Shown here in pieces: positions 38,843 to 47,991 of a DNA stretch of 64,000 nt. The DNA is taken from assembly GCA_015062005.1 (NCBI GenBank), contig SUVL01000005.1, positions 45,151 through 109,150 of the forward strand, written 5' to 3'. A program made the translations under genes and the position numbers. The notes beneath the pieces are model-generated. The model did not search any database, was not told the origin of the DNA, and was given only the letters and a program-made list of their open reading frames with translations. Each line of letters starts with the position of its first letter. Position 1 is the first letter of the stretch. The stretch is from Akkermansiaceae bacterium. GTDB lineage: Bacteria; Verrucomicrobiota; Verrucomicrobiia; Verrucomicrobiales; Akkermansiaceae.

Positions 38843-40672
38843 ATGCCAATTTGCCCGAAATGCTCTGCCACCATTCACGCCGGTGCTGAAGACCAGTGCC
38901 CCGCGTGCGGCTACGATATCAGCCAGGCAGATGAAATTTTCGGTGAAGGCCAGGTGGAATTCACCCGGGTGGTAGATGCCGCAGGCGTTCTCACCCACCA
39001 GGAACGCCTGGAGCTCATGCACACCCTGGAGCAGCTGGAACGCCGCATCCGCCCGGTGGCTCTCTGCATCTACATTACCGACGTGGGCCAGGTCCAGGAG
39101 CTCCGCACGCATGCACACTGGATTCTGAACCACGCCCGCATTCATCACCCCTCGTTCGGCAAGCGCGAACAGCTCAAAGCCATCGAGGATGCCGAACTGC
39201 GCGAACGCCGCCCCGGAGAAGCACGCCCGCCGCAGGAGCCCCGGCAAAGCTGGCTGGAACGCACCTGGCAGGCCGTGCGCGAACACGTGCTGGATGCCCT
39301 GCACCCCCTGCCCCCACCCGTGCGGCACGAATGGATGCTCATCCTGGTGCTGGATGTACAGCTCGAAATGGCCTGTTTCTCCTGGGGCTACAAGCTCGAC
39401 CCCTACATCGACCCGGACCGCATCAACACCTGCATCAAGAGCGCCCAGCTGCAATTCCGCGAGCGCGCCATGGTGCCGGCACTCAGGAAAGTGATGCGCA
39501 AAGCCACCCGCCGCATTTCTGTAAGCGCCAGCTCAGTCAACCGCAAGCTGCGCCGCGCCCAGAAAATGAGCGCACTGGCTGCGGCACTGGGAATCATGCT
39601 GGGAAGCTGCGCCCTGGCAGAAGAGGCAGTGCCGAACCCGCCACCGGCAGAGCAGCAGGCGGCAGCCCCCGCCTCCCCGGAGCAAGACGATGAAATGCCA
39701 CACTGGCGGGCGGAAGATTACCGCCACCTGATGGCAGGCGAGCTGCTTACCGGCTACACTTCCCTCTTCCCCCCCAAGCCCACGCCCGAAGAAATCAAGG
39801 CGGAAGAGGCGCGGAAGAAGGAACTGCGCCGCCAGCAGCGCGAGCTCCAGCGCCAGCGCAAGCTCCCGGTGCAGAAGACGCAGAAACCGGACAAACCGGA
39901 AGAAAGTGACACCCGCATCCTGGGGCGCTACAGTGATATCTATATCCACCCCCCCAAGGGCTCAAGCTTGAACGACCCGCAAAACCTGCTCACCACGGTG
40001 GAAAAGGAAGACGTGGAGCACGTGCTGCGGGAACTTAACGCCAATTCCAAATTCCGCATCTATGTGAGCGTCTTCAAGGGTGGGCAGGACATCCCCAGCG
40101 AACTGTCCGTTGACATGCTCGTAACCGCCACGGTGCAACCCTGTGAATACGCCGTCCTCATGCGTTACCCGACGGGAAACCCGGCAGCCATCGAACTGGG
40201 TTATCAGGAAATCAACCCGGCTGAAGCCCGGCGCCACGAATGGCTGCAGAAGGTTCGCACCGCCGCCGGTGATGGCAGCGCCGAAGGGCTCATGAGCGCC
40301 CTGCGCTGCATCAGTTCACAGATCACCCCGATTTCGGACACCTTTGTGCCGGTTATCACCAACTCCGGCCGCAAGCCCCCGAAAATCACCATCCAGTACA
40401 AGGAAAACAAAAAGGAAAAGAAGCGCACCATCAAAGACCGCATCCAGGAAGCCATTGAGAATCCTCTCATTGTCTCCATGGTGCTCTATCCCCTCGGCAT
40501 TCTTTCAAGCCTGGTCGGGCTCTGGTTCGTGTTCAACTGGATGCGCACTTCTTCAAAACTGGTGGAAAGCGAAGCAGACCTCCGCCTTTCGTCCCCCTAC
40601 GGTGCCGGCGTAAGCCGCTATGTGCGCTACCTGGAAGGCACCGAAGCAGGCAAGGAGAAGCGGCTGTTCTGA
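38843..40672 (+). CDS. Zinc-ribbon protein with two TPM-like domains and membrane anchors
   Basis: A 609-aa protein that starts with a zinc ribbon (CPKCSATIH..CPACGYD, residues 4-23). A TPM-like domain (about 38-215) follows, with VDAAGVLTHQERLELMHTLE and WMLILVLDV. A hydrophobic segment lies at about 240-256 (ALAAALGIMLGSCALA, resembling an internal signal/lipobox). Next come a Pro/Glu/Lys/Arg-rich linker (PEEIKAEEARKKELRRQQRE), a second divergent TPM-like region (about 355-500) and a membrane segment near 555-575 (MVLYPLGILSSLVGLWFVF). TPM proteins have been linked to photosystem repair, phosphatase activity and respiratory-complex assembly; no such role can be assigned here. A TATAAC -10 eight bases before the ATG supports the start. 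Confidence 0.6.
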   Translation: MPICPKCSATIHAGAEDQCPACGYDISQADEIFGEGQVEFTRVVDAAGVLTHQERLELMHTLEQLERRIRPVALCIYITDVGQVQELRTHAHWILNHARIHHPSFGKREQLKAIEDAELRERRPGEARPPQEPRQSWLERTWQAVREHVLDALHPLPPPVRHEWMLILVLDVQLEMACFSWGYKLDPYIDPDRINTCIKSAQLQFRERAMVPALRKVMRKATRRISVSASSVNRKLRRAQKMSALAAALGIMLGSCALAEEAVPNPPPAEQQAAAPASPEQDDEMPHWRAEDYRHLMAGELLTGYTSLFPPKPTPEEIKAEEARKKELRRQQRELQRQRKLPVQKTQKPDKPEESDTRILGRYSDIYIHPPKGSSLNDPQNLLTTVEKEDVEHVLRELNANSKFRIYVSVFKGGQDIPSELSVDMLVTATVQPCEYAVLMRYPTGNPAAIELGYQEINPAEARRHEWLQKVRTAAGDGSAEGLMSALRCISSQITPISDTFVPVITNSGRKPPKITIQYKENKKEKKRTIKDRIQEAIENPLIVSMVLYPLGILSSLVGLWFVFNWMRTSSKLVESEADLRLSSPYGAGVSRYVRYLEGTEAGKEKRLF

Positions 40673-40721
40673 ATCCGGCCGCATCCCCCAGGGTACTGAT
40701 TGATATTCCGCCCGGTGGGGT

Positions 40722-41138
40722 TCAGGGTTCGTAGTCGATACGCACAGGCACCTGCTCCACATTCAGCCCGGCGGCGGTGAGGGTATCCAGCACCTCCACA
40801 AAACGGGCCATGGAAGAACCACCGGCAGCCGAAACCTGGATAGTAGCCTTCGGATTCTGCATCATCAGCTCCCGCACGGCCGTGACCAGCTGCTCTGCCG
40901 GCACCAGTTTGCCATTGAAGGCGATGCTGCCATCATCCGCCACCTCCAGCAGAATGCTGTTGCGGTCACCCTGGGTGCCGGCCAGGTGGTGGGTCTGGGG
41001 CAAATCCAGCTGCAGCACACTCACCTGGCGCTTGAACTCCGTGTGCACAATGAAGAAGATGAGCAGAATGGTGAGGATATCCAGCATGGGCACGATGGGG
41101 ATACCTTGTTGCGCAAATTTACGTTCGTACAGCTTCAT
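40722..41138 (-). CDS. exbD: ExbD/TolR-type proton-channel accessory protein
   Basis: A 138-aa protein with one N-terminal membrane helix (VPMLDILTILLIFFIVHT) carrying the conserved Asp of ExbD/TolR, and a periplasmic domain. With ExbB it couples the proton gradient to TonB. The ATG 41138 gives MKLYERKFAQQG; a longer frame overlaps exbB. It is last in the tonB-exbB-exbD operon. The ExbD versus TolR choice rests only on the TonB-like neighbour. Confidence 0.85.
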   Translation of the reverse strand: MKLYERKFAQQGIPIVPMLDILTILLIFFIVHTEFKRQVSVLQLDLPQTHHLAGTQGDRNSILLEVADDGSIAFNGKLVPAEQLVTAVRELMMQNPKATIQVSAAGGSSMARFVEVLDTLTAAGLNVEQVPVRIDYEP

Positions 41139-41157
41139 GGCGAGCGGGGGGTGGGTA

Positions 41158-41739
41158 TCAGTCGTGACGCTTGGCAAGCAAATCGGTGAAGCACTGGTTG
41201 ATGCGGGCTGCCCGGCGCTCCAACGCACGCTCGAAGCAGCTCAGCGCTATGGTGCCGGGCACCGCTATGGCCAGGCCGAAAATCGTGGTGTAAAGCGCCT
41301 TGGAAATACCCAGCGCAATGCCATCCTGCGCATCGGGGGCGCCGAACACGCCGAAGATATCCACCAGGCCCCAGGCAGTACCCAGGATACCGAGCATGGG
41401 CGCAATGGTGGTGATGATACTGATGGTGGCGAGGCCGGCGCGCTGACGGTCGATGATGCAGCGCAGGCGTGCCTCTACCTGCTGCTCCAAGGCAGGAGAA
41501 GCCGGCTGCTCCTTCAGGAAGCTGAGCACGCCCACCAGTTCATCGTTACCATAAAGCTCCTGCACCGCTGCGGCGGAGCATTCCCCGCGCGCCACTTCCT
41601 CCAGCCGGGTCAGGCATTTGTGGCGCCGGGTGAACAGCAGATGGTACAGAATCGCAGCCAGCATGATGATGGAGCACGCAAGCAACGGAAGACCGAAGGG
41701 ATGGCAGGCTGCAAAGAATTGGCGGATGGTTTCGTTCAT
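41158..41739 (-). CDS. exbB: ExbB/TolQ-type proton-channel protein
   Basis: A 193-aa inner-membrane protein with three helices: near residues 13-37 (ACSIIMLAAILYHLLF), 103-125 (TISIITTIAPMLGILGTAWG) and 148-170 (LYTTIFGLAIAVPGTIALS). The APMLGILGT and AIAVPGTIA motifs are MotA/TolQ/ExbB hallmarks. It forms the proton channel with ExbD. It lies between tonB and exbD with gaps of about 20 bases. Confidence 0.9.
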   Translation of the reverse strand: MNETIRQFFAACHPFGLPLLACSIIMLAAILYHLLFTRRHKCLTRLEEVARGECSAAAVQELYGNDELVGVLSFLKEQPASPALEQQVEARLRCIIDRQRAGLATISIITTIAPMLGILGTAWGLVDIFGVFGAPDAQDGIALGISKALYTTIFGLAIAVPGTIALSCFERALERRAARINQCFTDLLAKRHD

Positions 41740-41759
41740 ATCTGATACTGTGGGGGTTA

Positions 41760-42986
41760 TTAGTCAAAGTTGAATTCGAAGATGAGTTCCATGAGTTCGC
41801 CTATCACCTCCGCCTGCACCTCAGGCGGCATTGGCGGCAGACTGGCTTTGCGGATTGCTTTGAAAGTGAAGGATTGCTGGCTGATACTCGCACCGCGGCG
41901 CCGGATAAGCGCCATGCTGTCAATCTGCCCACGCTTCGTGATGCGCAGGCTGATGGTGATTTTGCCCGGGATGATATCGCCGCGGTGTTCATCGCAGGCA
42001 ATGTACCAGAAGTGAGCCACGCGGCGGTACACCAGCGCCTCATACGCCCCGCGCGGAGTTGAAGCCACATCCAGCGCCGCACCACGCCCCAGCACAAAGC
42101 GCCCGCTGCTGCGGCTGCGGCGCTCATGCGTGCGGAAACCCGGCTTCTGCGCCCACTCTGCAAGGCTGGGGTCATAGAACACACGTGGACGCCGCGGGGT
42201 GGCCGCCCGGGAATCCGCTTTTCCTGTGCCGCCGGGAGCCCCCTTGCGGGCGGCGTGCTCTTCCAGCTCCTGCGGCACCAGCTCCGGTCTTTCCTCCCGC
42301 TGCAGTCTGAGCTGGCCGCTCACGTCATCCGTAAGCGTGAGGGAGTTCGTCGCATCAATGGGTGGGATATCCTGTGCGTCCTGCCCCTCGGCATCGGGGG
42401 AATCTGTGCCATGCTCCTGCCCCTCGGCCGGGGCTTCGGAAGGCGGCTGCGGCGGGGCGGGAACCTGCTCCGGGCTGGGCGGCACCGGAGGCACAGGAGG
42501 CGTATTCTTCCCTTCATGCGCCAGCTCTCCTTCCTGGCGCTTCTGGTCAAAGGTGACCAGTTCCTCCTTCTCCTCGCCGGTCATAGCCGGGGCGTGCGCA
42601 GCACTGGCCAGGTGGCGGGCATCCGGTGCACTGGCGGCGCGGGTACTGCGTTTTCCTTCGTACTCCGGCTGCTCCGGCAGCGCCTGGGGCGTATCTGCGC
42701 TGGTCTTGGCAAAGGGTTTCTGCTCACTGGGGGCCTCAGGTTCATCCGGGCGGACAGCGGCCTGCAGCTGTTTCTTTTCATCCGCCTTTCTGCGGGCTGC
42801 GGTGCGCACCACCTTCACCGCCCGCCCCTTGTGTGCCAGCTTACCCCGCGCCACCTTCTCCTGCGGCGGAATCAGCAGAATGAGCAAGCCCAGCAACACG
42901 TGCAGCAGCACCGAAAGCGCTACGCATAGAAGCACCCGGGAGACTCGTTTCTGCTGCTGAGAATTCACTACTCCCCAGTCTGCCAT
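41760..42986 (-). CDS. TonB-like energy transducer
   Basis: A 408-aa protein with a single N-terminal helix (VLLCVALSVLLHVLLGLLIL, about 19-38) and a very long Pro/Glu/Ala-rich periplasm-spanning region (PPVPPVPPSPEQVPAPPQPP, about 165-185). The C-terminal ~95 residues read as a TonB/TolA-like domain (GKITISLRITKRGQIDSMAL, then FTFKAIRKASLPPMP). Co-location with exbB and exbD supports a TonB function, feeding outer-membrane transporters. No TonB-dependent receptor is in the window. The C-terminal YP motif of classical TonB is not evident, so TolA-like remains possible. Confidence 0.75.
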   Translation of the reverse strand: MADWGVVNSQQQKRVSRVLLCVALSVLLHVLLGLLILLIPPQEKVARGKLAHKGRAVKVVRTAARRKADEKKQLQAAVRPDEPEAPSEQKPFAKTSADTPQALPEQPEYEGKRSTRAASAPDARHLASAAHAPAMTGEEKEELVTFDQKRQEGELAHEGKNTPPVPPVPPSPEQVPAPPQPPSEAPAEGQEHGTDSPDAEGQDAQDIPPIDATNSLTLTDDVSGQLRLQREERPELVPQELEEHAARKGAPGGTGKADSRAATPRRPRVFYDPSLAEWAQKPGFRTHERRSRSSGRFVLGRGAALDVASTPRGAYEALVYRRVAHFWYIACDEHRGDIIPGKITISLRITKRGQIDSMALIRRRGASISQQSFTFKAIRKASLPPMPPEVQAEVIGELMELIFEFNFD

Positions 42987-43086
42987 TAAATCACGCCCCG
43001 CACAAGTCTGCGCATTGTCTTAACCCGCCACTTCCTGCGCCTGACAGTAAAAACCGGCTGCAAGACGGAATTTCAGTCGATTTTGA

Positions 43087-43115
43087 TTGATTTTACTCTC
43101 TTGCAGGTGTAGTAT
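43087..43115 (+). promoter_or_regulatory. Predicted promoter of nifJ
   Basis: TTGATT and TAGTAT spaced by 17 bases, about 80 bases before the ATG; the leader has no clear Shine-Dalgarno site. Confidence 0.55.
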
Positions 43116-43194
43116 ATGGCTCGTGGAAGCAGAATTTCCACACCATAGGTGAACTGTCTGCACCCGGTATCATTTTCCCAAACATTGTAACATC

Positions 43195-46100
43195 ATGAAC
43201 ACGACATATAGCACTATTGACGCCAACGAGGCCGTAGCCTCCGTAGCGTACCGTTGCTCTGAAGTGGCCGCCATCTACCCCATCACCCCGTCCTCGCCGA
43301 TGGGTGAATCGGCAGAGGCCTGGACCGCTGTAGATCGCAAGAATCTCTGGGGCACGGTCCCCAGCATCGTAGAGATGGAATCTGAGGCAGGTGCAGCCGG
43401 TGCAGTGCACGGCGCGCTGCAGACCGGCTCCATGGCCACCACCTTCACGGCCTCCCAGGGTCTGCTGCTCATGATTCCCAACATGTTCAAGATTGCGGGT
43501 GAGCTGACCCCCTGCGTCTTCCACATTGCCGCCCGCGCCCTGGCCGCCCAGGGTCTTTCCATCTTCGGTGACCACAGTGATGTGATGAGCGCCCGCTCCA
43601 CCGGCTTCGCCATGCTCTGCGGCGCCTCCACCCAGGAAGCCCCGGATATGGCCGCCATCGCCCACGCTGCCACGCTGGAGAGCCGCGTGCCCTTCATCAA
43701 CTTCTTCGATGGTTTCCGCACCTCCCACGAAGTGGGCAAGATTGCCGACATCACCGATGAGCAGCTGCGCGCCATGATTGACCAGGACCTGGTGGATGCC
43801 TTCCACGCCCGCGCCCTCACGCCGGATGCCCCCGTCATCCGCGGCACCGCCCAGAACCCGGACGTCTACTTCCAGGGCCGCGAGACCGTCAACCAGTTCT
43901 ACAACGCCGTGCCCGGCATTGTGAAGAAGGCCATGAAGAAGTTCGGTGAGCTCACCGGCCGCTGCTATGACCTGGTGGAATACATCGGCAACCCCGCCGC
44001 CACCCGCGTCATCGTCATCATGGGCTCCGGCGCCGAGGCCTGCCTTGAGACCGTGCAGGCCCTCAGCGAAGACATCGGCGTGCTGAAGGTGCGCCTGTAC
44101 CGTCCGTTCCCGGCAGAGGACGTGATTGCCGCCCTGCCGAAGACCGTGAAGAAGATTGCCGTGCTCGACCGCACCAAGGAACCCGGCAGCCTGGGCGAGC
44201 CCCTGCTGCAGGATGTGGTGCAGAGCCTGAGCGATGCTTCTGTGAAGGGCACCCTGCCCTTCGCCATGCCCCTCATCGTGGGTGGCCGCTATGGCCTGGG
44301 CTCCAAGGAATTCACCCCCGCCATGGTGAAGGGTGTGTTCGACGAGCTGAAGAAGGACTCCCCCATGACCGGCTTTGCCGTCGGTATCGAGGACGACGTG
44401 ACCGGCAAGTCCATCGCCTACGACCCCAGCTTCACCACCGAGGCCGACACCGTGACCCGCTGCATGTTCTACGGTCTGGGTTCCGACGGCACCGTGGGTG
44501 CCAACAAGGACGCCATCAAGATTATCGGCAAGCACACAGACCTGTATGTGCAGGGCTACTTCGTGTATGACTCCAAGAAGTCCGGCTCCTCCACGGTGTC
44601 CCACCTGCGCTTCGGCACCACGCCGATTCACAGCACCTACCTCATCACCAGCGCGAACTTCATCGCCCTGCACCAGCCCAGCCTGCTCAACACCTTCGAC
44701 TTCCTGAAGAACGCCGCCCCCGGCGCCACCTTCCTCATCAACACCCCGGTGGCCGCCGACAAGGTGTGGGACAGCCTGCCCGCCCGCATGCAGCAGCAGA
44801 TTATCGACAAGAACATCAAGGTCTACTGCATCGACGCTTTCAAGGTGGCCAAGGCCACGGGCATGGGCGGTCGCATCAACATGATCATGCAGACCTGCTT
44901 CTTCCACCTCTCCGGCGTGATTCCCTCCGATGAAGCCATCGGCTACATCAAGGAAGCCATCAAGAAGACCTACGGCAAGAAGGGTGACGAAGTGGTGGCC
45001 AAGAACATCCAGGCTGTGGATGCCTCCCTGGCCAACCTGTACGAAGTGCCCCTGGGCTCCACCATCACCGGCCACGAGCTGCCCTCCGCCCTGGCCCCCG
45101 GTGCTCCCGCCTTCGTGCGCGACGTGCTCGGCAAGATTGTCATCGGCGAAGGCGACAGCGTGAAAGTCTCCGAAATGCCGGTGGACGGCACCTTCCCCAG
45201 CGGCACCACCCAGTACGAGAAGCGCAACCTCGCCCTCGAAATCCCCGTGTGGACCCCCGAGAAGACCGAAACCAGCAAGGCCTGTATCCAGTGCGGCAAG
45301 TGCACCACCGTGTGCCCGCATGCTGCCCTGCGCGCCAAGATGGTAGACCCGGCCGAGCTGGAAGGAGCCCCGGAAACCTTCAAGAGCGCCGATGCCAGCA
45401 AGATGCACAAGAACTGGCAGGGCAAGAAGTTCATCATCCAGGTATCTGCCGCAGACTGCACGGGCTGCACGCTCTGCACCCGCGTATGCCCCACGAACTC
45501 CCTGACCATGACCCCGGCAGCCGAAGCGCTGGAACCCGAAACCAACAACTGGAACTTCTTCGAGAAGCTGTCTGATGCTGACCGCACCAAGCTGAACCCC
45601 GGCCAGGTGAAGGACCAGCAGTTCATGCGCCCGCTCTTCGAATTCAGCGGTGCCTGCGCCGGCTGCGGTGAGACCCCCTACATCAAGGCTCTGACCCAGC
45701 TGCTGGGCAACCGCCTGGTGGTGGCCAACGCCACGGGCTGCTCCTCCATCTATGGCGGCAACCTGCCCACCACCCCCTGGACCCACGATGCCGATGGCCG
45801 CGGCCCCGCCTGGGCCAACAGCCTCTTCGAGGACAACGCCCAGTTCGGCCTTGGCTTCCGCGTCTCCCTGGACAAGAAGCAGGAATACGCCCTGGAGCTC
45901 CTGGAAGCTGCTGCCGACAAGATTGGCGCTGAGCTGGTGGAAGCCATCAAGAGCAACCCGCAGAAGACCGAGGCTGAGGTAGTAGCCGCCCGCGAAACCG
46001 TGGCCGCCATCAAGGCCGCCTGCGGCGATGACCCCGAACTGGCCGCCCTCAAGGCTCAGGCCAACTACCTGGTGAGCAAGTCCGTGTGGATTCTCGGCGG

Positions 46101-46773
46101 CGACGGCTGGGCCTACGACATCGGCTACGGTGGTCTGGACCACATCCTCGCCTCCGGCCGCAATGTGAAGGTGCTCGTCATGGATACCGAGGTGTACTCC
46201 AACACCGGTGGCCAGTGCTCCAAGGCCACCCCGCGCTCCGCTGTGGCCAAGTTCGCCACCCGCGGCAAGGACCAGGTGAAGAAGGACATCGGCTACATGG
46301 CCATGACCTACGGCAACATCTACGTGGCCTCCATCTCCATGGGCTCCAACGATGAGCATGCCCTCAAGACCCTCGCTGAAGCCGAGGCCTACGACGGCCC
46401 CGCCCTCGTGATTGCCTACAGCCACTGCATCAACCACGGCATCAACATGGCCCAGGGTCTCGACCGCCAGAAGGACGCTGTGGACTGCGGCCGCTGGCTG
46501 CTCTACAACTTCAACCCGGACAACATCAAGCAGGGCAAGAACCCGCTCACCATCAAGAGCAAGGCTCCCAAGATGTCCGTGCGCGACGCCCTCATCGGTG
46601 TGGACGGCAAGGGCGGCGAAAACCGCTTCAAGATGCTCGCCAAGACCAACAAGGCCAACTTCGAGAAGCTCCTCGCCCTGGAAGAGCAGGATATCGCCCG
46701 CCGCTGGCGCCTCTACCAGGCCCTGGCTGCCATCGACTACAGCGCCGAGGCCGAAGCTGCCCCCGAAGCTTAA
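43195..46773 (+). CDS. nifJ: Pyruvate:ferredoxin (flavodoxin) oxidoreductase
   Basis: A 1192-aa single-chain enzyme that converts pyruvate and CoA to acetyl-CoA, CO2 and reduced ferredoxin, using TPP and three 4Fe-4S clusters, central to anaerobic fermentation. The N-terminal pyruvate-binding region YPITPSSPMGE is at residues 28-38. Two ferredoxin-type clusters (CIQCGKCTTVCP near 697 and CTGCTLCTRVCP near 756) are present, as is the proximal cluster motif CAGCGETPY near 820. The TPP site GDGWAYDIGYGG is near 970 with the later EVYSNTGGQCSKATP. Codon use is very biased (nearly all Lys AAG, Asn AAC), consistent with high expression. It stands alone with its own promoter and terminator. Confidence 0.97.
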   Translation: MNTTYSTIDANEAVASVAYRCSEVAAIYPITPSSPMGESAEAWTAVDRKNLWGTVPSIVEMESEAGAAGAVHGALQTGSMATTFTASQGLLLMIPNMFKIAGELTPCVFHIAARALAAQGLSIFGDHSDVMSARSTGFAMLCGASTQEAPDMAAIAHAATLESRVPFINFFDGFRTSHEVGKIADITDEQLRAMIDQDLVDAFHARALTPDAPVIRGTAQNPDVYFQGRETVNQFYNAVPGIVKKAMKKFGELTGRCYDLVEYIGNPAATRVIVIMGSGAEACLETVQALSEDIGVLKVRLYRPFPAEDVIAALPKTVKKIAVLDRTKEPGSLGEPLLQDVVQSLSDASVKGTLPFAMPLIVGGRYGLGSKEFTPAMVKGVFDELKKDSPMTGFAVGIEDDVTGKSIAYDPSFTTEADTVTRCMFYGLGSDGTVGANKDAIKIIGKHTDLYVQGYFVYDSKKSGSSTVSHLRFGTTPIHSTYLITSANFIALHQPSLLNTFDFLKNAAPGATFLINTPVAADKVWDSLPARMQQQIIDKNIKVYCIDAFKVAKATGMGGRINMIMQTCFFHLSGVIPSDEAIGYIKEAIKKTYGKKGDEVVAKNIQAVDASLANLYEVPLGSTITGHELPSALAPGAPAFVRDVLGKIVIGEGDSVKVSEMPVDGTFPSGTTQYEKRNLALEIPVWTPEKTETSKACIQCGKCTTVCPHAALRAKMVDPAELEGAPETFKSADASKMHKNWQGKKFIIQVSAADCTGCTLCTRVCPTNSLTMTPAAEALEPETNNWNFFEKLSDADRTKLNPGQVKDQQFMRPLFEFSGACAGCGETPYIKALTQLLGNRLVVANATGCSSIYGGNLPTTPWTHDADGRGPAWANSLFEDNAQFGLGFRVSLDKKQEYALELLEAAADKIGAELVEAIKSNPQKTEAEVVAARETVAAIKAACGDDPELAALKAQANYLVSKSVWILGGDGWAYDIGYGGLDHILASGRNVKVLVMDTEVYSNTGGQCSKATPRSAVAKFATRGKDQVKKDIGYMAMTYGNIYVASISMGSNDEHALKTLAEAEAYDGPALVIAYSHCINHGINMAQGLDRQKDAVDCGRWLLYNFNPDNIKQGKNPLTIKSKAPKMSVRDALIGVDGKGGENRFKMLAKTNKANFEKLLALEEQDIARRWRLYQALAAIDYSAEAEAAPEA

Positions 46774-46797
46774 GCCCGGCAGTCGCCATTAACTTCA

Positions 46798-46832
46798 ACG
46801 GCGTGCGGTTCACCACCGCACGCCGTTTTTTT
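46798..46832 (+). terminator. Terminator of nifJ
   Basis: ACGGCGTGCGG pairs with CCGCACGCCGT around a short loop and is followed by TTTTTTT. Confidence 0.93.
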
Positions 46833-46856
46833 GGGGAGGGTGACGGGCGCCTTATC

Positions 46857-46919
46857 GAAGCACGGGACTTCAGTCCCGAAATAACGGTGCTTCCAATCGG
46901 GACTGAAGTCCCGTGCTCC
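46857..46919. repeat. Dispersed inverted-repeat element with GGGACTTCAGTCCC core (copy 2)
   Basis: Arms at 46857-46879 and 46897-46919 repeat copy 1 (977-1045), and even the 17-base loop differs by one base. It lies between the nifJ terminator and the pst control region. TTATCG directly precedes it, echoing the TTATCG beside copy 1. Confidence 0.85.
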
Positions 46920-46953
46920 GAAAACAACAAAGCCTGCAAAATGTGTCTTTTTT

Positions 46954-47020
46954 GCCACAGGGAGTGTGGCTTTTGAATCACGCAGCGCAGCTTGAAAGTG
47001 CGGGCGGGTGGTGGTATACC
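46954..47020 (+). promoter_or_regulatory. Pho-type operator and promoter of pstCAB-phoU
   Basis: GCCACA-GGGAG-TGTGGC (46954-46970) is followed by TTTTGAATCAC, six bases, then CAGC and the -35 TTGAAA (46992-46997), a 17-base spacer and the -10 TATACC (47015-47020). The same elements at the same distances precede the porin-pstS operon and phoB (58106-58222). Read as direct repeats, GTGTGGC-TTTT-GAATCAC-GCAG-CGCAGCT has 7-bp half-sites with 4-bp gaps, the layout expected of a PhoB-family site, though the bases differ from the E. coli Pho box. Confidence 0.75.
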
Positions 47021-47043
47021 GGAAGGCAAACAGAACAACCACC

Positions 47044-47976
47044 ATGCAACGAACCGACACCATGTTCCGATACACCTGCCTGGGCGGGGCTGCGCTGGCC
47101 CTGCTTCTGCTGGCGGGGATTCTGGCGCAGCTGGGGCTGCACTCCGCACCGGCCTGGCAGCATTTCGGGCTTTCCTTCCTGTGGGGGAGCGACTGGGACC
47201 CTGCCACGGATTCCTACGGCGCCTTGCCGCATATCCTGGGCACACTGCTCACCACGGCCATATCCCTGGTGCTGGCCATACCGCTGGCACTGGCCGTGGC
47301 GCTCTTCATCACCGAAGTGCCGGACTGGCTGAGCCGCCCGCTGAGCCACTGCATCGACCTGCTGGCCGCCATTCCCTCCGTCATCTACGGCATGTGGGGG
47401 CTCTTTGTGCTGGTGCCGCTCATGCAGGAGCAGGTGCAGCCCTTCCTGGCAGAAACGCTGGGGCTGATTCATCTGCCGGGCGGCGCCTGGCTGCTGGGCG
47501 AGGAGGGCTACGGCAGCGGCTTCGGGTTCCTCACCGCCGGGGTGATTCTGGCGCTCATGGTGCTGCCCTATATCAGCGCCGTCATGCGCGATGTGCTGCG
47601 CATGACCCCGCCCATGCTCCGCGAATCAGCCTACGGGCTGGGCTGCACCCGGCTGGAAGTGACCCGCGATGTGGTGGCGCGCTACGGCATCCGCGGCATC
47701 ATCGGCGGCATCTTCATCGGCCTGGGGCGAGCGCTGGGCGAGACCATGGCGGTGCTCTTCGTCATCGGCAACCTCATGGAATCCCCTGCGGGGCTCTACT
47801 CCTGCGGCACCACCATAGCCGCCACCCTGGCCAATAACTTTGCAGAGGCCACCGGGCTGCAGCAGAGCGCCCTGTTTGCGCTGGGTCTGGTGCTGCTGCT
47901 CATGAGTTTCAGCATCCAGCTGCTCACGCGCTACTACCTGGGGCGCACCGCTGCCCGCCGGGGTGAAAACCACTGA
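47044..47976 (+). CDS. pstC: Phosphate ABC transporter permease PstC
   Basis: A 310-aa inner-membrane subunit of the high-affinity phosphate importer. It has about six membrane helices and the permease motif with ALGETMAVLFVIGN near 250-263, which contacts PstB. ESAYGLGCTRLEV precedes it as the EAA-like loop. I chose ATG 47044 (MQRTDTMFRY); the GTG at 47008 lies inside the promoter -35/-10 region and cannot be used. It is first of four genes; pstS is elsewhere (55.8 kb). Confidence 0.92.
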   Translation: MQRTDTMFRYTCLGGAALALLLLAGILAQLGLHSAPAWQHFGLSFLWGSDWDPATDSYGALPHILGTLLTTAISLVLAIPLALAVALFITEVPDWLSRPLSHCIDLLAAIPSVIYGMWGLFVLVPLMQEQVQPFLAETLGLIHLPGGAWLLGEEGYGSGFGFLTAGVILALMVLPYISAVMRDVLRMTPPMLRESAYGLGCTRLEVTRDVVARYGIRGIIGGIFIGLGRALGETMAVLFVIGNLMESPAGLYSCGTTIAATLANNFAEATGLQQSALFALGLVLLLMSFSIQLLTRYYLGRTAARRGENH

Positions 47977-47991
47977 TACCACCATACCATC

